From: an uncultured Rothia sp. | Lineage (GTDB): Bacteria; Actinomycetota; Actinomycetes; Actinomycetales; Micrococcaceae | Assembly (NCBI GenBank): GCA_937935205.1 | Contig: CALGXU010000274.1 | Coordinates: 1-6,539, forward strand | Length of the DNA stretch: 6,539 nucleotides | Direction: 5' to 3' | Shown: piece by piece, positions 1 through 6,320 of the stretch | Position numbering within the stretch: the stretch's first letter is position 1 | Layout of the letters: every line of letters begins with the position of its first letter | Translations under genes and position numbers: made by a program | Notes under the pieces: generated by a model | Database searches by the model: none | Seen by the model: the letters and a program-made list of their open reading frames with translations, nothing else | Told to the model about the DNA's origin: nothing

Positions 1-1641
1 GGCCTGGTCATTGTGATGCTCATGTCCTCGCTGAACCAGACGATTCTGGCGCCGTCGCTGCCCACGATCGTCGGTGAGCTTCACGGTGTGGAGCACATGA
101 GCTGGGTGATTACTATTTTCATCCTGCTTTCGACGATTACGATGCCGGTCTACGGCAAGCTTTCTGACCAGTTCGGACGCAAGCCCTTCCTGATTTTTGC
201 GATTGTCTCTTTCATGGCGGGTTCGATTGTTGGCGCGCTCGCGCAGAACATGAACTGGCTGATTTTTGCTCGTGCCCTGCAGGGTCTGGGCGGCGGTGGC
301 CTGATGATTCTTTCTCAGGCGGTGATTGCTGATGTGATTCCTCCCCGCGACCGAGGCCGCTACATGGGTATTATCGGTGGTGTTTTTGCGTTCTCGTCGG
401 TGGCTGGTCCGCTGATTGGTGGCTGGATTACTGAGGGCCCGGGTTGGCGTTGGGCGTTCTGGCTGAACCTGCCGCTGGCTATTCTGTCGATTCTTGCGGT
501 GATTTTCTTGCTGCCGCACCGTCCGTTCCGTGAGCGTGAGAAGCACAGCATCGACTACCTTGGTTCGCTGATTCTGATGGCGGGTACGAGTGCGCTGGTG
601 CTTGCCACGATTTGGGGCGGTAACCAGTACGAGTGGGCTTCGCCGCAGATTATTGGTCTGCTGATTTTCTCGGTGGTTGCTGCGCTGGTGTTCATCCCGG
701 TGGAGAACCGTGCGGCTGAGCCGGTCATGCCCATGTACCTGTTCAAGAACCGTAACTTCCTGCTGACTCTGGGTGCTTCTCTGGCGCTGGGTGTGGCGAT
801 GTTCGGTGCGGTGGAGTACATCCCGACTTACCTGCAGATGGCGCTGGGTGTGAGCGCTACGGTTGCCGGTCTGCTGATGATCCCGATGATGGGCGTCATG
901 CTGGTGGTGTCGATTGTGACGGGCCGCGTGGTGTCGAAGAGCGGTCGCTACAAGCGTTACGTGACGAGCGGTACCGCGATTGTGGCGCTGGGCCTGTTCC
1001 TGCTGTCGACCGTGACTGTTGATACTCCGACCTGGCTGTTCTGTGTGTACCTTGCGGTGATGGGTGCCGGTCTGGGTATGTCTATGCAGTTCTTGACTCT
1101 GATTGTTCAGAATGCGTTCCCGGTGAGCGTGGTTGGTACCGCGACGGCGTCGAATAACTTCTTCCGTCAGGTGGGTGCTACTGTGGGTGCCTCGCTGGTG
1201 GGTGGTCTGTTTACTTCGCGTCTGACCTCGCTGATTTCTGAGCGTATGCCGCAGCAGGCGCTGCAGTCTTCGGGTGGCCATGCGTCTTCGTCGTTGACTC
1301 CTGAGTTGGTGGCGTCTTTGCCGGAGCCGGTGCACGGCATCATTGTGAATGCGTATAACGATGCGCTGATTCCTCTGTTCCTGTACCTGGTGCCGCTGGG
1401 TCTGGTGTCTACGCTGCTTCTGTTCTTCATTCGTGAGGATGCGTTGGCGACGACCCTGGAGACTGAGCCGGCTGTTGATATTGCTCGTGCGGCGACGGGC
1501 GCGATTCCGGTGATTACTCCGGAGATGGCGGCGAAGGATGCGCAGGCTCTGAAGAGCATGCAGGGCTCTGCTCGTACTCGTATTGCCGAGTCGTTGAGCT
1601 CGGAGGCTTCGCCTGATTCGGAGCCTAACGCTAAGAGCTAG
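1..1641 (+). CDS. MFS multidrug-type exporter, DHA2 (EmrB/QacA) family, 5'-truncated by the window
   Basis: Probable proton-driven drug or metabolite exporter in the cytoplasmic membrane. The frame is open from base 1 and the sequence begins inside transmembrane helix 1, so the true start lies upstream; a GTG at 13 is in frame but is unlikely to be the start. Numbering residues from that GTG, motif A (GKLSDQFGRK) is at 48-57 between TM2 and TM3, and the antiporter motif C (AGPLIGG) is at 131-137 in TM5. About 14 hydrophobic segments can be counted, the DHA2 number. A long extracytoplasmic loop (about 402-450) precedes the last helix (about 452-473), and a polar cytosolic tail of about 70 residues follows. 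One oddity is that the motif D1 position in TM1, normally Asp (LDxTI), is Asn here (codon 34-36). The gene uses more GCG, TCG and TCT codons than the ABC genes, suggesting lower expression. Substrate cannot be predicted; family assignment is firm. Confidence 0.93.
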   Translation, partial: GLVIVMLMSSLNQTILAPSLPTIVGELHGVEHMSWVITIFILLSTITMPVYGKLSDQFGRKPFLIFAIVSFMAGSIVGALAQNMNWLIFARALQGLGGGGLMILSQAVIADVIPPRDRGRYMGIIGGVFAFSSVAGPLIGGWITEGPGWRWAFWLNLPLAILSILAVIFLLPHRPFREREKHSIDYLGSLILMAGTSALVLATIWGGNQYEWASPQIIGLLIFSVVAALVFIPVENRAAEPVMPMYLFKNRNFLLTLGASLALGVAMFGAVEYIPTYLQMALGVSATVAGLLMIPMMGVMLVVSIVTGRVVSKSGRYKRYVTSGTAIVALGLFLLSTVTVDTPTWLFCVYLAVMGAGLGMSMQFLTLIVQNAFPVSVVGTATASNNFFRQVGATVGASLVGGLFTSRLTSLISERMPQQALQSSGGHASSSLTPELVASLPEPVHGIIVNAYNDALIPLFLYLVPLGLVSTLLLFFIREDALATTLETEPAVDIARAATGAIPVITPEMAAKDAQALKSMQGSARTRIAESLSSEASPDSEPNAKS

Positions 1642-1680
1642 GGTCTTAGCACTAGATGCGGAGGCGTTGCCTTCCTATAT

Positions 1681-1729
1681 AAGCGGCGCCCCGGTGCGAG
1701 CATTTTGCTTGCGCCGGGGCGCCGCTTTT
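1681..1729 (+). terminator. Intrinsic terminator of the MFS gene
   Basis: Arms 1681-1701 and 1707-1727 pair over 21 bp around a five-base loop (ATTTT, 1702-1706), with two G-U wobbles (1698-1710 and 1695-1713). The centre of the stem is very G+C-rich. The T tract is short, four T at 1726-1729, two of them inside the stem. It begins 40 bases after the MFS stop codon and separates that gene from the downstream region. Confidence 0.9.
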
Positions 1730-1775
1730 GGTTGCGTTGCCTTAAATGGCGGGCTTAAGAGGTGTGCCTTAGTGC

Positions 1776-1825
1776 TTGGTTTAGGGGTTGGAAGTGTTGG
1801 TTTAGTCCCCTAAACGGTGGGTTTA
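1776..1825 (+). repeat. Three TKGGTTTA boxes at an exact 21-bp period
   Basis: TTGGTTTA at 1776-1783, TTGGTTTA at 1797-1804 and TGGGTTTA at 1818-1825 start exactly 21 bp apart. A fourth copy, TGGGTTTA, is at 1880-1887, 62 bp further on, and a one-base variant TGGGTTTG is at 2019-2026. A 21-bp period is two helical turns, so the boxes would lie on one face of the DNA, as expected for a cooperatively bound regulator. The repeat is seen directly; the binding-site role is inferred and no regulator is identified. Confidence 0.5.
1779..1815. repeat. 9-bp inverted repeat with a competing inner hairpin
   Basis: GTTTAGGGG (1779-1787) is the exact reverse complement of CCCCTAAAC (1807-1815), with a 19-base spacer. 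Within the spacer GTTTAG (1800-1805) can instead pair with CTAAAC (1810-1815) around a TCCC loop. The two pairings use the same right arm and are mutually exclusive. It could be an operator or an RNA switch-like element; neither stem is followed by a T run, so it is not a terminator. Confidence 0.45.
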
Positions 1826-1936
1826 CGTGGTGTTTTACCCTGTTAAAGCGCTTATCGAAAAGGTTATTACGTCCCTATGTGGGTTTAAATGGTTCGGATG
1901 TAAAATTTTCGTAAAAATTGTTAATCCGCCCCTTTT

Positions 1937-1961
1937 CCCCGGTATTCCGGGGCATTTTTTT
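1937..1961 (+). terminator. Intrinsic terminator with no gene in front of it
   Basis: CCCCGG (1937-1942) pairs with CCGGGG (1947-1952) around a TATT loop, and seven T follow at 1955-1961 after a CA. The orientation is forward only, since there is no A run on the left side that would serve the minus strand. The MFS gene is already terminated 208 bases upstream, so this element must back up that terminator, end a short unannotated transcript starting in about 1735-1915, or attenuate a long leader of the ABC operon. Confidence 0.7.
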
Positions 1962-2023
1962 ATTCAGCACTTTTTGAGCTTGCGTACAGGCTGTTCTAAG
2001 GGGTGAAAGTGCCCAATGTGGGT

Positions 2024-2063
2024 TTGGTGGAAGTGTTACAGGCTATATAAGATAAAGTAAATA
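2024..2063 (+). promoter_or_regulatory. Probable promoter of the ABC importer operon
   Basis: The A+T-rich block 2044-2064 stands out from its surroundings. Best reading: -10 TATAAG (2046-2051, five of six consensus bases) with a weak -35 TTGGTG (2024-2029), spacer 16. An alternative is -35 GTTACA (2035-2040, four of six) with a poor -10 TAAATA (2058-2063), spacer 17. Either gives a leader of roughly 90-100 nt before the ATG at 2158. The exact start site is not decided by the sequence. Confidence 0.5.
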
Positions 2064-2071
2064 TGCTCCTA

Positions 2072-2085
2072 GTGACAGTCATCAC
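2072..2085. promoter_or_regulatory. CRP/GlxR-like operator, GTGA-N6-TCAC
   Basis: GTGA (2072-2075) and TCAC (2082-2085) are separated by exactly six bases. This is the core of the CRP-family consensus TGTGA-N6-TCACA, also used by actinobacterial CRP/GlxR regulators; the outermost bases (A at 2071, G at 2086) do not match. It lies just downstream of the candidate -10 boxes, near or after the likely transcription start. By position it would repress, or it would serve an unrecognised promoter further downstream. The match is seen; control by a CRP-like protein is inferred. Confidence 0.45.
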
Positions 2086-2089
2086 GAAG

Positions 2090-2119
2090 CAGTGCACTGG
2101 GACAGCATGACACACATGC
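2090..2119. repeat. Two small inverted repeats in the ABC operon leader
   Basis: CAGTGCACTG (2090-2099) is a perfect 10-bp palindrome. Six bases later GCATG (2105-2109) and CATGC (2115-2119) form a 5-bp inverted repeat around ACACA. Both lie between the promoter and the ribosome binding site, so they could be operator half-sites or weak leader hairpins. Neither has a T run or overlaps the ribosome binding site. Confidence 0.35.
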
Positions 2120-2139
2120 CTTAACACCGACATCTACAC

Positions 2140-2148
2140 AAGGAGGGG
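2140..2148 (+). promoter_or_regulatory. Strong ribosome binding site of permease 1
   Basis: AAGGAGGGG contains the complete anti-16S core AAGGAGG (2140-2146), 11 bases before the ATG at 2158. It fixes that ATG as the start and indicates efficient initiation of the first gene of the operon. Confidence 0.85.
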
Positions 2149-2157
2149 AACCGTCCC

Positions 2158-3153
2158 ATGTTTAGGTACATCCTCCAGCGATCGCTGACGTACCTCGTCA
2201 TGGTCTTTATTACGACCACGATGGGTTACTTTGCTGCGGTTACTGCCCTGAAGCCTGCCCTCTTGGAGCAGGAAAAGGTTCCGAAGCCTAGCCCCGAGCA
2301 GGTGAACCGTAACTTCGCGTCCCTGGGTCTTGATCCCGAAATGAACCCCTGGGACCGCTACGTTCAGTGGCTGACCAATGTGGTCACCAAGTTCGATTGG
2401 GGCCGTAGCCCCAACGGCGCGTACATTAACCAGGAATTTGGCCAGCGCGTGTGGGTTTCTACCCGCCTGCTGCTGGTGGCTACCATTCTCTCGATTGTGA
2501 TTGGTATTGCCCTGGGTGTGTACTCGGCAGCTCGCCAGTACAAGTTCTCTGACCGTGTTATCACCGGTTACTCCTACCTGGTCTACATCATCCCCGCCCC
2601 CGTTGCGTACTTCGTGGTGCAGCAGGGCGCGACCACTATCAACAACATCGCCGTTGCTAATGGTGGAGAGAAGATTTTCTATGTGACCGGTATTTCGACT
2701 CCGGGTCTGACCGGATTCTGGGAAATCACCATCGATATGGCGGCGCACTACATCGTGCCGACCTTCTGTATGACCATCTTCGGTTGGGCTGGTTACCAGA
2801 TTGCACAGCGTCAGTACCTGCTCGATAACGTGAACGCTGACTTCGTGCGTACCGCTCGTGCTAAGGGTCTGACCCGCAACCAGGCGATTACTCGCCACGC
2901 GCTGCGCGTCTCCTTCATCCCCGTGGCACAGTCCATCGCGTACCAGATTCCGCTGATTTTTGCGGGTGCATTCTTCGCCGAGACCGTCTTTGCATGGCCC
3001 GGTATCGGTAAGTGGTCGATTGACTCCATTTCCTCGCAGGACGTGAACGCTGCGACCGTGACCCTCGCGTACGGTTCTGCACTGTTCGCTGTCGGTGCGA
3101 TCATCGCTGATATCGCTACCACCATCGTCGACCCCCGAGTGAGGATCTCATGA
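2158..3153 (+). CDS. Peptide-type ABC importer permease 1 (DppB/OppB-like)
   Basis: Inner-membrane subunit of a Dpp/Opp/nickel-class ABC importer; with permease 2 it would form the channel. The 331-residue length is normal for the family. The N-terminal MFRYILQRSL followed by a hydrophobic helix (about 10-30) is typical of OppB-type proteins. A large extracytoplasmic segment (about 31-100) includes the FDWGRS patch, where many homologues have GDLGxS. About five more helices follow (near 103-125, 135-155, 195-215, 258-280 and 303-325). The cytoplasmic EAA coupling loop, which docks on the ATPase, is DFVRTARAKGL and following residues (about 228-250). The protein ends PRVRIS, close to the usual DPRIR ending. 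The start is set by the strong site at 2140. Its stop overlaps the next start as ATGA (3150-3153), so the two are translationally coupled. Class is confident; peptide substrate is inferred. Confidence 0.93.
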   Translation: MFRYILQRSLTYLVMVFITTTMGYFAAVTALKPALLEQEKVPKPSPEQVNRNFASLGLDPEMNPWDRYVQWLTNVVTKFDWGRSPNGAYINQEFGQRVWVSTRLLLVATILSIVIGIALGVYSAARQYKFSDRVITGYSYLVYIIPAPVAYFVVQQGATTINNIAVANGGEKIFYVTGISTPGLTGFWEITIDMAAHYIVPTFCMTIFGWAGYQIAQRQYLLDNVNADFVRTARAKGLTRNQAITRHALRVSFIPVAQSIAYQIPLIFAGAFFAETVFAWPGIGKWSIDSISSQDVNAATVTLAYGSALFAVGAIIADIATTIVDPRVRIS

Positions 3154-4151
3154 GCCAGGTAACTGCAACTTCCTCCGTACCGGTGGTACAGGAGAACGGT
3201 GACTTCAAGGTCATCAACAAGAGCGTTATTATTCTGCGCCGCTTCCTGCGTAACAAGGCTGCAGTCTTCGGCCTGTCCGTGTTCATCGGCATGGGTCTGT
3301 TCGGTCTGTTCGGTAAGTACCTGACCAAGTACAAGCCCAACGACATTGACTACATGGCGCTGGGTGAAGGCCCCTCGGCTGAGCACTGGTTCGGTACCAC
3401 CATTGCGGGTAACGACGTGTTCGCCATGATGGTTGAGGCCGTCTGGACCTCTCTCGAAATTGGTGTGATCGTTGGTTTCGTCACCGTGCTCATCTCCGCA
3501 GTCTACGGCTGTGTGATGGCGTACTTCGGTGGCTGGATTGACAAGATCATGCTGTTCATCCTCGAGACCCTGATTATGGTTCCCTCGCTGCTGATTCTGG
3601 CTATTCTGATCAACGGTCAGGTTGGTAAGCAGATTCAGAAGAGCGTCCCCACCTGGATTCTGCTCTCTGCCGTGCTGATTGCCTTCGGCTGGATGGGTAG
3701 CGCCCGTGTTATTCGTGCAATGGCACAGTCCCTCATTAACCGCGACTTCGTGAAGGCTGCACGCTACATGGGTGTGCACCCCTTCAAGATTGTGATGCGC
3801 CACCTGGTTCCGAACATCGGCTCCCTGCTGGTTCTGAACTTCACCAGCGGCATCATGAGCGCTGTGCTCTCTGAGGTTGCCTACTCCTTCATCGGCATCG
3901 GTATTAAGTACCCCAACTACTCGCTGGGTTCGCTGATTTCGGATGCTTCGCAGCAGATTAACACCCTGCCGCACATGTTCTGGTTCCCGGTTCTGTTCTT
4001 CTTCCTGCTGGTTGGTCCGCTGGCCCTCATGAACGACGGTCTGCGTGACGCATTCGACCCGACCTCCATGTCTGTCGGTAAGATCAAGAAGTCCAAGAAG
4101 AACGAGAAGGCAGAGGCACCTGCTGCCGCTGCAAAGGAGGCGAAGAACTAA
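3150..4151 (+). CDS. Peptide-type ABC importer permease 2 (DppC/OppC-like)
   Basis: Second membrane subunit of the importer, 333 residues. A cytosolic N-terminus of about 35 residues leads into the first helix (about 37-57) as in OppC N-terminal domains. The family patch before TM2 is HWFGTTIAGNDVF (79-91), matching the usual HPLGTDxxGRDVF pattern. Helices follow near 100-125, 133-155, 168-188, 225-250 and 278-297. The EAA loop for ATPase contact is RDFVKAARYMGVHPFKIVMR (198-217). A charged Lys/Glu/Ala tail (about 311-333) extends past the usual end of the fold and is cytosolic. ATG at 3150 follows GAGGA (3141-3145) at short spacing and overlaps the permease 1 stop. Much of the gene contains no TTA, CTA or TCA codon. 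Its own stop overlaps the ATPase start as TAATG (4149-4153). Confidence 0.93.
   Translation: MSQVTATSSVPVVQENGDFKVINKSVIILRRFLRNKAAVFGLSVFIGMGLFGLFGKYLTKYKPNDIDYMALGEGPSAEHWFGTTIAGNDVFAMMVEAVWTSLEIGVIVGFVTVLISAVYGCVMAYFGGWIDKIMLFILETLIMVPSLLILAILINGQVGKQIQKSVPTWILLSAVLIAFGWMGSARVIRAMAQSLINRDFVKAARYMGVHPFKIVMRHLVPNIGSLLVLNFTSGIMSAVLSEVAYSFIGIGIKYPNYSLGSLISDASQQINTLPHMFWFPVLFFFLLVGPLALMNDGLRDAFDPTSMSVGKIKKSKKNEKAEAPAAAAKEAKN
4134..4140 (+). promoter_or_regulatory. Ribosome binding site of the fused ATPase
   Basis: A complete AAGGAGG sits inside the last codons of permease 2, 10 bases before the ATG at 4151. It supports that start and suggests strong independent initiation on top of coupling through the TAATG overlap. 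Confidence 0.8.
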
Positions 4152-6244
4152 TGAGTACCTCTCCCGTTCTGAGCGTTAAGGACCTCAACGTCCGCTTCAA
4201 CACTGAGAATGGCGTCGTGCACGCTGTTCGCGGTGTGAACTTTGACCTGCACCCCGGTAAGACCCTGGGTATCGTGGGTGAGTCCGGTTCCGGTAAGTCT
4301 GTTGCCTCCATGGCGATTATGGGCCTGCACCCGACCACCGCTGACATCACCGGTTCGATTAAGTACAACGGTACCGAGCTGCTGGGTCTGAGCGATAAGG
4401 AAATGTGCGCGTACCGCGGCAAGGAGATCTCCATGGTCTTCCAGGATCCGCTGTCCTCTCTGACCCCCGTGTACACCATTGGTGATCAGATTGCCGAGGT
4501 GCTCAAGGTCCACAACAAGGGCATGAGCAAGCAGGCTATCAAGGACCGTTCCATCGAACTGATGCGTATGGTGGGTATCCCCTCGCCGGCTGACCGCCTG
4601 CGTTCCTTCCCGCACGAGTTCTCCGGTGGTATGCGTCAGCGCATCATGATCGCTATGGCGATTGCGAATGACCCCCGCGTGCTCATCGCTGATGAGCCCA
4701 CCACCGCACTGGATGTGACCATTCAGGCGCAGGTGCTGGAGGTTATGCAGAAGGCTCAGGAAGAGACCGGCGCCGCGACCATCATGATTACCCACGACCT
4801 GGGTGTTGTGGCTGGTATGGCTGACGACATTCTGGTGATGTACGCCGGTAAGCCGGTGGAGATTGCGAAGGCAGAGGACCTGTACAAGCATCCCTCCCAC
4901 CCGTACACCATCGGTCTGCTGGGTGCGGTTCCGCGTGTGGACCGTTCCGAGAAGGTCTCCCTGGTTCCGATTGAGGGTACCCCTCCGAACCTGATCAACC
5001 CGGTGACCGCGTGCTCCTTCCGCCCGCGTTGCCCCATCGCTAAGAGCGGTGGCCAGTGTTGCCAGGACTCCAACGGCGAGCCCGATCTGCAGCTGCTGGA
5101 AGGCGTTGGCGAGGGTCACTACTCCTCCTGCACCATCTCTCAGGAGCTGGTCGGTAAGACTGCTGACGAGCTGTACCCGGTTCCGGAGCCCCCGGTATCG
5201 AAGTACGACGGTATTCCGCGTGAGGAGCGTGCCCCCGTCCTGGAGGTCCGCAACGTCAAGAAGCACTTCCCGCTCATGAAGGGTGCGCTGATTAAGCGCC
5301 GCGTGGGCACTGTGAAGGCTGTGAACGGCCTGTCCTTCGATATTCGCGAGGGCGAGTGCTTCTCCATCGTGGGTGAGTCCGGTTGTGGTAAGACCACCAC
5401 CCTGCTGGAAATCATGGAGTTCAACAAGAACACCGACGGTGAGATTCTGATTAACGGAACCTCCACCAAGGACGGCAAGTCCGCAGGTGAGATTCTTGAG
5501 CTGCGTAAGAACCAGCAGATGGTGTTCCAGGACCCCACCGGTGCTCTGGATCCGCGCTTCACCGTTTACGAGGTGCTTGCTGAGCCCCTGGAAAACCAGG
5601 GCATGAACAAGGCAGACATCAAGAAGCGCGTTATCGAACTGATGCACATTGTGGGTCTGCAGCCTGACCACGTGAACCGCTTCCCGAACCAGTTCTCTGG
5701 TGGTCAGCGTCAGCGTATCGGTATTGCTCGTGCGCTTGCTGTGAACCCCAAGCTCGTGGTTCTGGATGAGCCGGTGTCCGCACTGGACGTGTCCGTCCAG
5801 GCTGGCGTGATTAACCTGCTGGAGGAGCTGCGTGCAAACCTGGGTCTGAGCTACCTGATGGTTGCTCACGACCTCGCGGTGATTCGCCATGCATCCGACC
5901 GCGTTGCAGTGATGTACCTGGGTCGTATTGTTGAGATTGGTGACGTCGACCAGGTGTTCGACAACCCGATCCACCCGTACACCCGTGCACTGCTTTCGGC
6001 GATTCCGGTTCCGGATCCCGAGGTTGAGGCTAAGCGCCACCGCATCATGCTTGAGGGCGACCTGCCCACTCCGGTGAACGCGCCTAAGGGCTGTGGCTTC
6101 TCGAGCCGTTGCCCGGTCTTCAAGCTCCTGCCTGAGGACAAGAAGCGTCGTTGCCTGGAGGAGATGCCGGAACTGACCCATGTTGAGGGTCAGGATCACG
6201 GTTATGCTTGCTACTACCCTGAGGCTGAGGCCGCTACGGTGTAG
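4151..6244 (+). CDS. Fused two-domain ABC ATPase of the peptide importer (DppD-DppF-like)
   Basis: Both nucleotide-binding domains of the importer on one 697-residue cytoplasmic polypeptide, equivalent to a DppD-DppF or OppD-OppF fusion. Domain 1: Walker A GESGSGKS (43-50), Q-loop Q97, signature FSGGM (157-161), Walker B ending D181-E182, switch H215. Domain 2: Walker A GESGCGKT (408-415), Q460, signature FSGGQ (515-519), Walker B ending D539-E540, switch H573. Both catalytic glutamates are present, so both ATP sites look competent. Each domain ends in the oligopeptide-type extension (HPYT at 250-253 and 609-612) with a cysteine set: C288, C294, C303/C304, C327 and C648, C654, C668, C687. In characterised Dpp/Opp ATPases such cysteines can hold a 4Fe-4S cluster. 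The linker is about 330-362. No TTA, CTA or TCA codon is used in the gene, implying high expression. It is the last gene of the operon. Confidence 0.96.
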   Translation: MSTSPVLSVKDLNVRFNTENGVVHAVRGVNFDLHPGKTLGIVGESGSGKSVASMAIMGLHPTTADITGSIKYNGTELLGLSDKEMCAYRGKEISMVFQDPLSSLTPVYTIGDQIAEVLKVHNKGMSKQAIKDRSIELMRMVGIPSPADRLRSFPHEFSGGMRQRIMIAMAIANDPRVLIADEPTTALDVTIQAQVLEVMQKAQEETGAATIMITHDLGVVAGMADDILVMYAGKPVEIAKAEDLYKHPSHPYTIGLLGAVPRVDRSEKVSLVPIEGTPPNLINPVTACSFRPRCPIAKSGGQCCQDSNGEPDLQLLEGVGEGHYSSCTISQELVGKTADELYPVPEPPVSKYDGIPREERAPVLEVRNVKKHFPLMKGALIKRRVGTVKAVNGLSFDIREGECFSIVGESGCGKTTTLLEIMEFNKNTDGEILINGTSTKDGKSAGEILELRKNQQMVFQDPTGALDPRFTVYEVLAEPLENQGMNKADIKKRVIELMHIVGLQPDHVNRFPNQFSGGQRQRIGIARALAVNPKLVVLDEPVSALDVSVQAGVINLLEELRANLGLSYLMVAHDLAVIRHASDRVAVMYLGRIVEIGDVDQVFDNPIHPYTRALLSAIPVPDPEVEAKRHRIMLEGDLPTPVNAPKGCGFSSRCPVFKLLPEDKKRRCLEEMPELTHVEGQDHGYACYYPEAEAATV

Positions 6245-6276
6245 CTCTAGAGTCGGCTGAATAAGTCGCATGTGTG

Positions 6277-6320
6277 CCGAGGGGCGAATATTCGTTGAAT
6301 ATTCGCCCCTCGGGTTTTTT
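6277..6320 (+). terminator. Strong intrinsic terminator of the ABC operon
   Basis: Arms 6277-6293 and 6297-6313 are perfectly complementary over 17 bp around a three-base GTT loop, followed by one G and six T (6315-6320). It begins 32 bases after the ATPase stop codon. There is no A run to the left, so it works only in the forward direction. It closes the operon, meaning any gene to the right needs its own promoter. Confidence 0.95.

Larger units (their letters stand above)
1642..2157. other. 516-base intergenic region with dense regulatory-looking structure
   Basis: No convincing protein gene is present; the longest forward frames with an ATG are a few codons without a ribosome binding site. 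In order it holds the MFS terminator, a cluster of TKGGTTTA boxes (1776-1825, with one more at 1880), an inverted repeat 1779-1815, an 8-bp palindrome AAGCGCTT (1846-1853), an A+T-rich stretch (1898-1925), a second intrinsic terminator (1937-1961), a probable promoter (about 2024-2063), a GTGA-N6-TCAC site (2072-2085), two small inverted repeats (2090-2099 and 2105-2119) and the ribosome binding site of the ABC operon. A spacer this long and structured between two co-oriented transporter units suggests either complex control of the ABC operon or a short non-coding transcript ending at 1961. Confidence 0.75.

Noticed and set aside
1746..1772. Eight-codon ORF (MAGLRGVP) after the MFS terminator
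   Set aside because: No ribosome binding site and no promoter identified; the length is what chance gives.
1776..1825. Repeats considered as a CRISPR-like array
   Set aside because: The repeat unit is only 8 bp with 13-bp gaps, far below CRISPR repeat and spacer sizes, and no cas gene is present.
1846..1853. AAGCGCTT palindrome resembling the core of LacI-family operators
   Set aside because: Symmetry stops at 8 bp; the next flanking bases do not match, so evidence for an operator is too thin.
2107..2124. Possible leader peptide MTHMP upstream of permease 1
   Set aside because: Five codons, no ribosome binding site, no run of regulatory codons and no attenuator hairpin after it; likely chance.
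2134..2898. 254-codon minus-strand open frame opposite permease 1
   Set aside because: Overlaps a clear membrane permease with EAA loop and strong ribosome binding site; the product is hydrophilic without family features.
2811..3974. 387-codon minus-strand open frame across the two permeases
   Set aside because: Same shadow effect opposite permease 2; low-complexity His/Asn/Gln-rich product that crosses a gene boundary, with no domain.
4148..6271. 707-codon open frame on the minus strand opposite the ATPase
   Set aside because: It is in exact codon register with the sense gene, so its openness follows from absent TTA/CTA/TCA codons. Its product is His/Leu/Val/Gln-rich without recognisable domains, and it lacks a convincing ribosome binding site.
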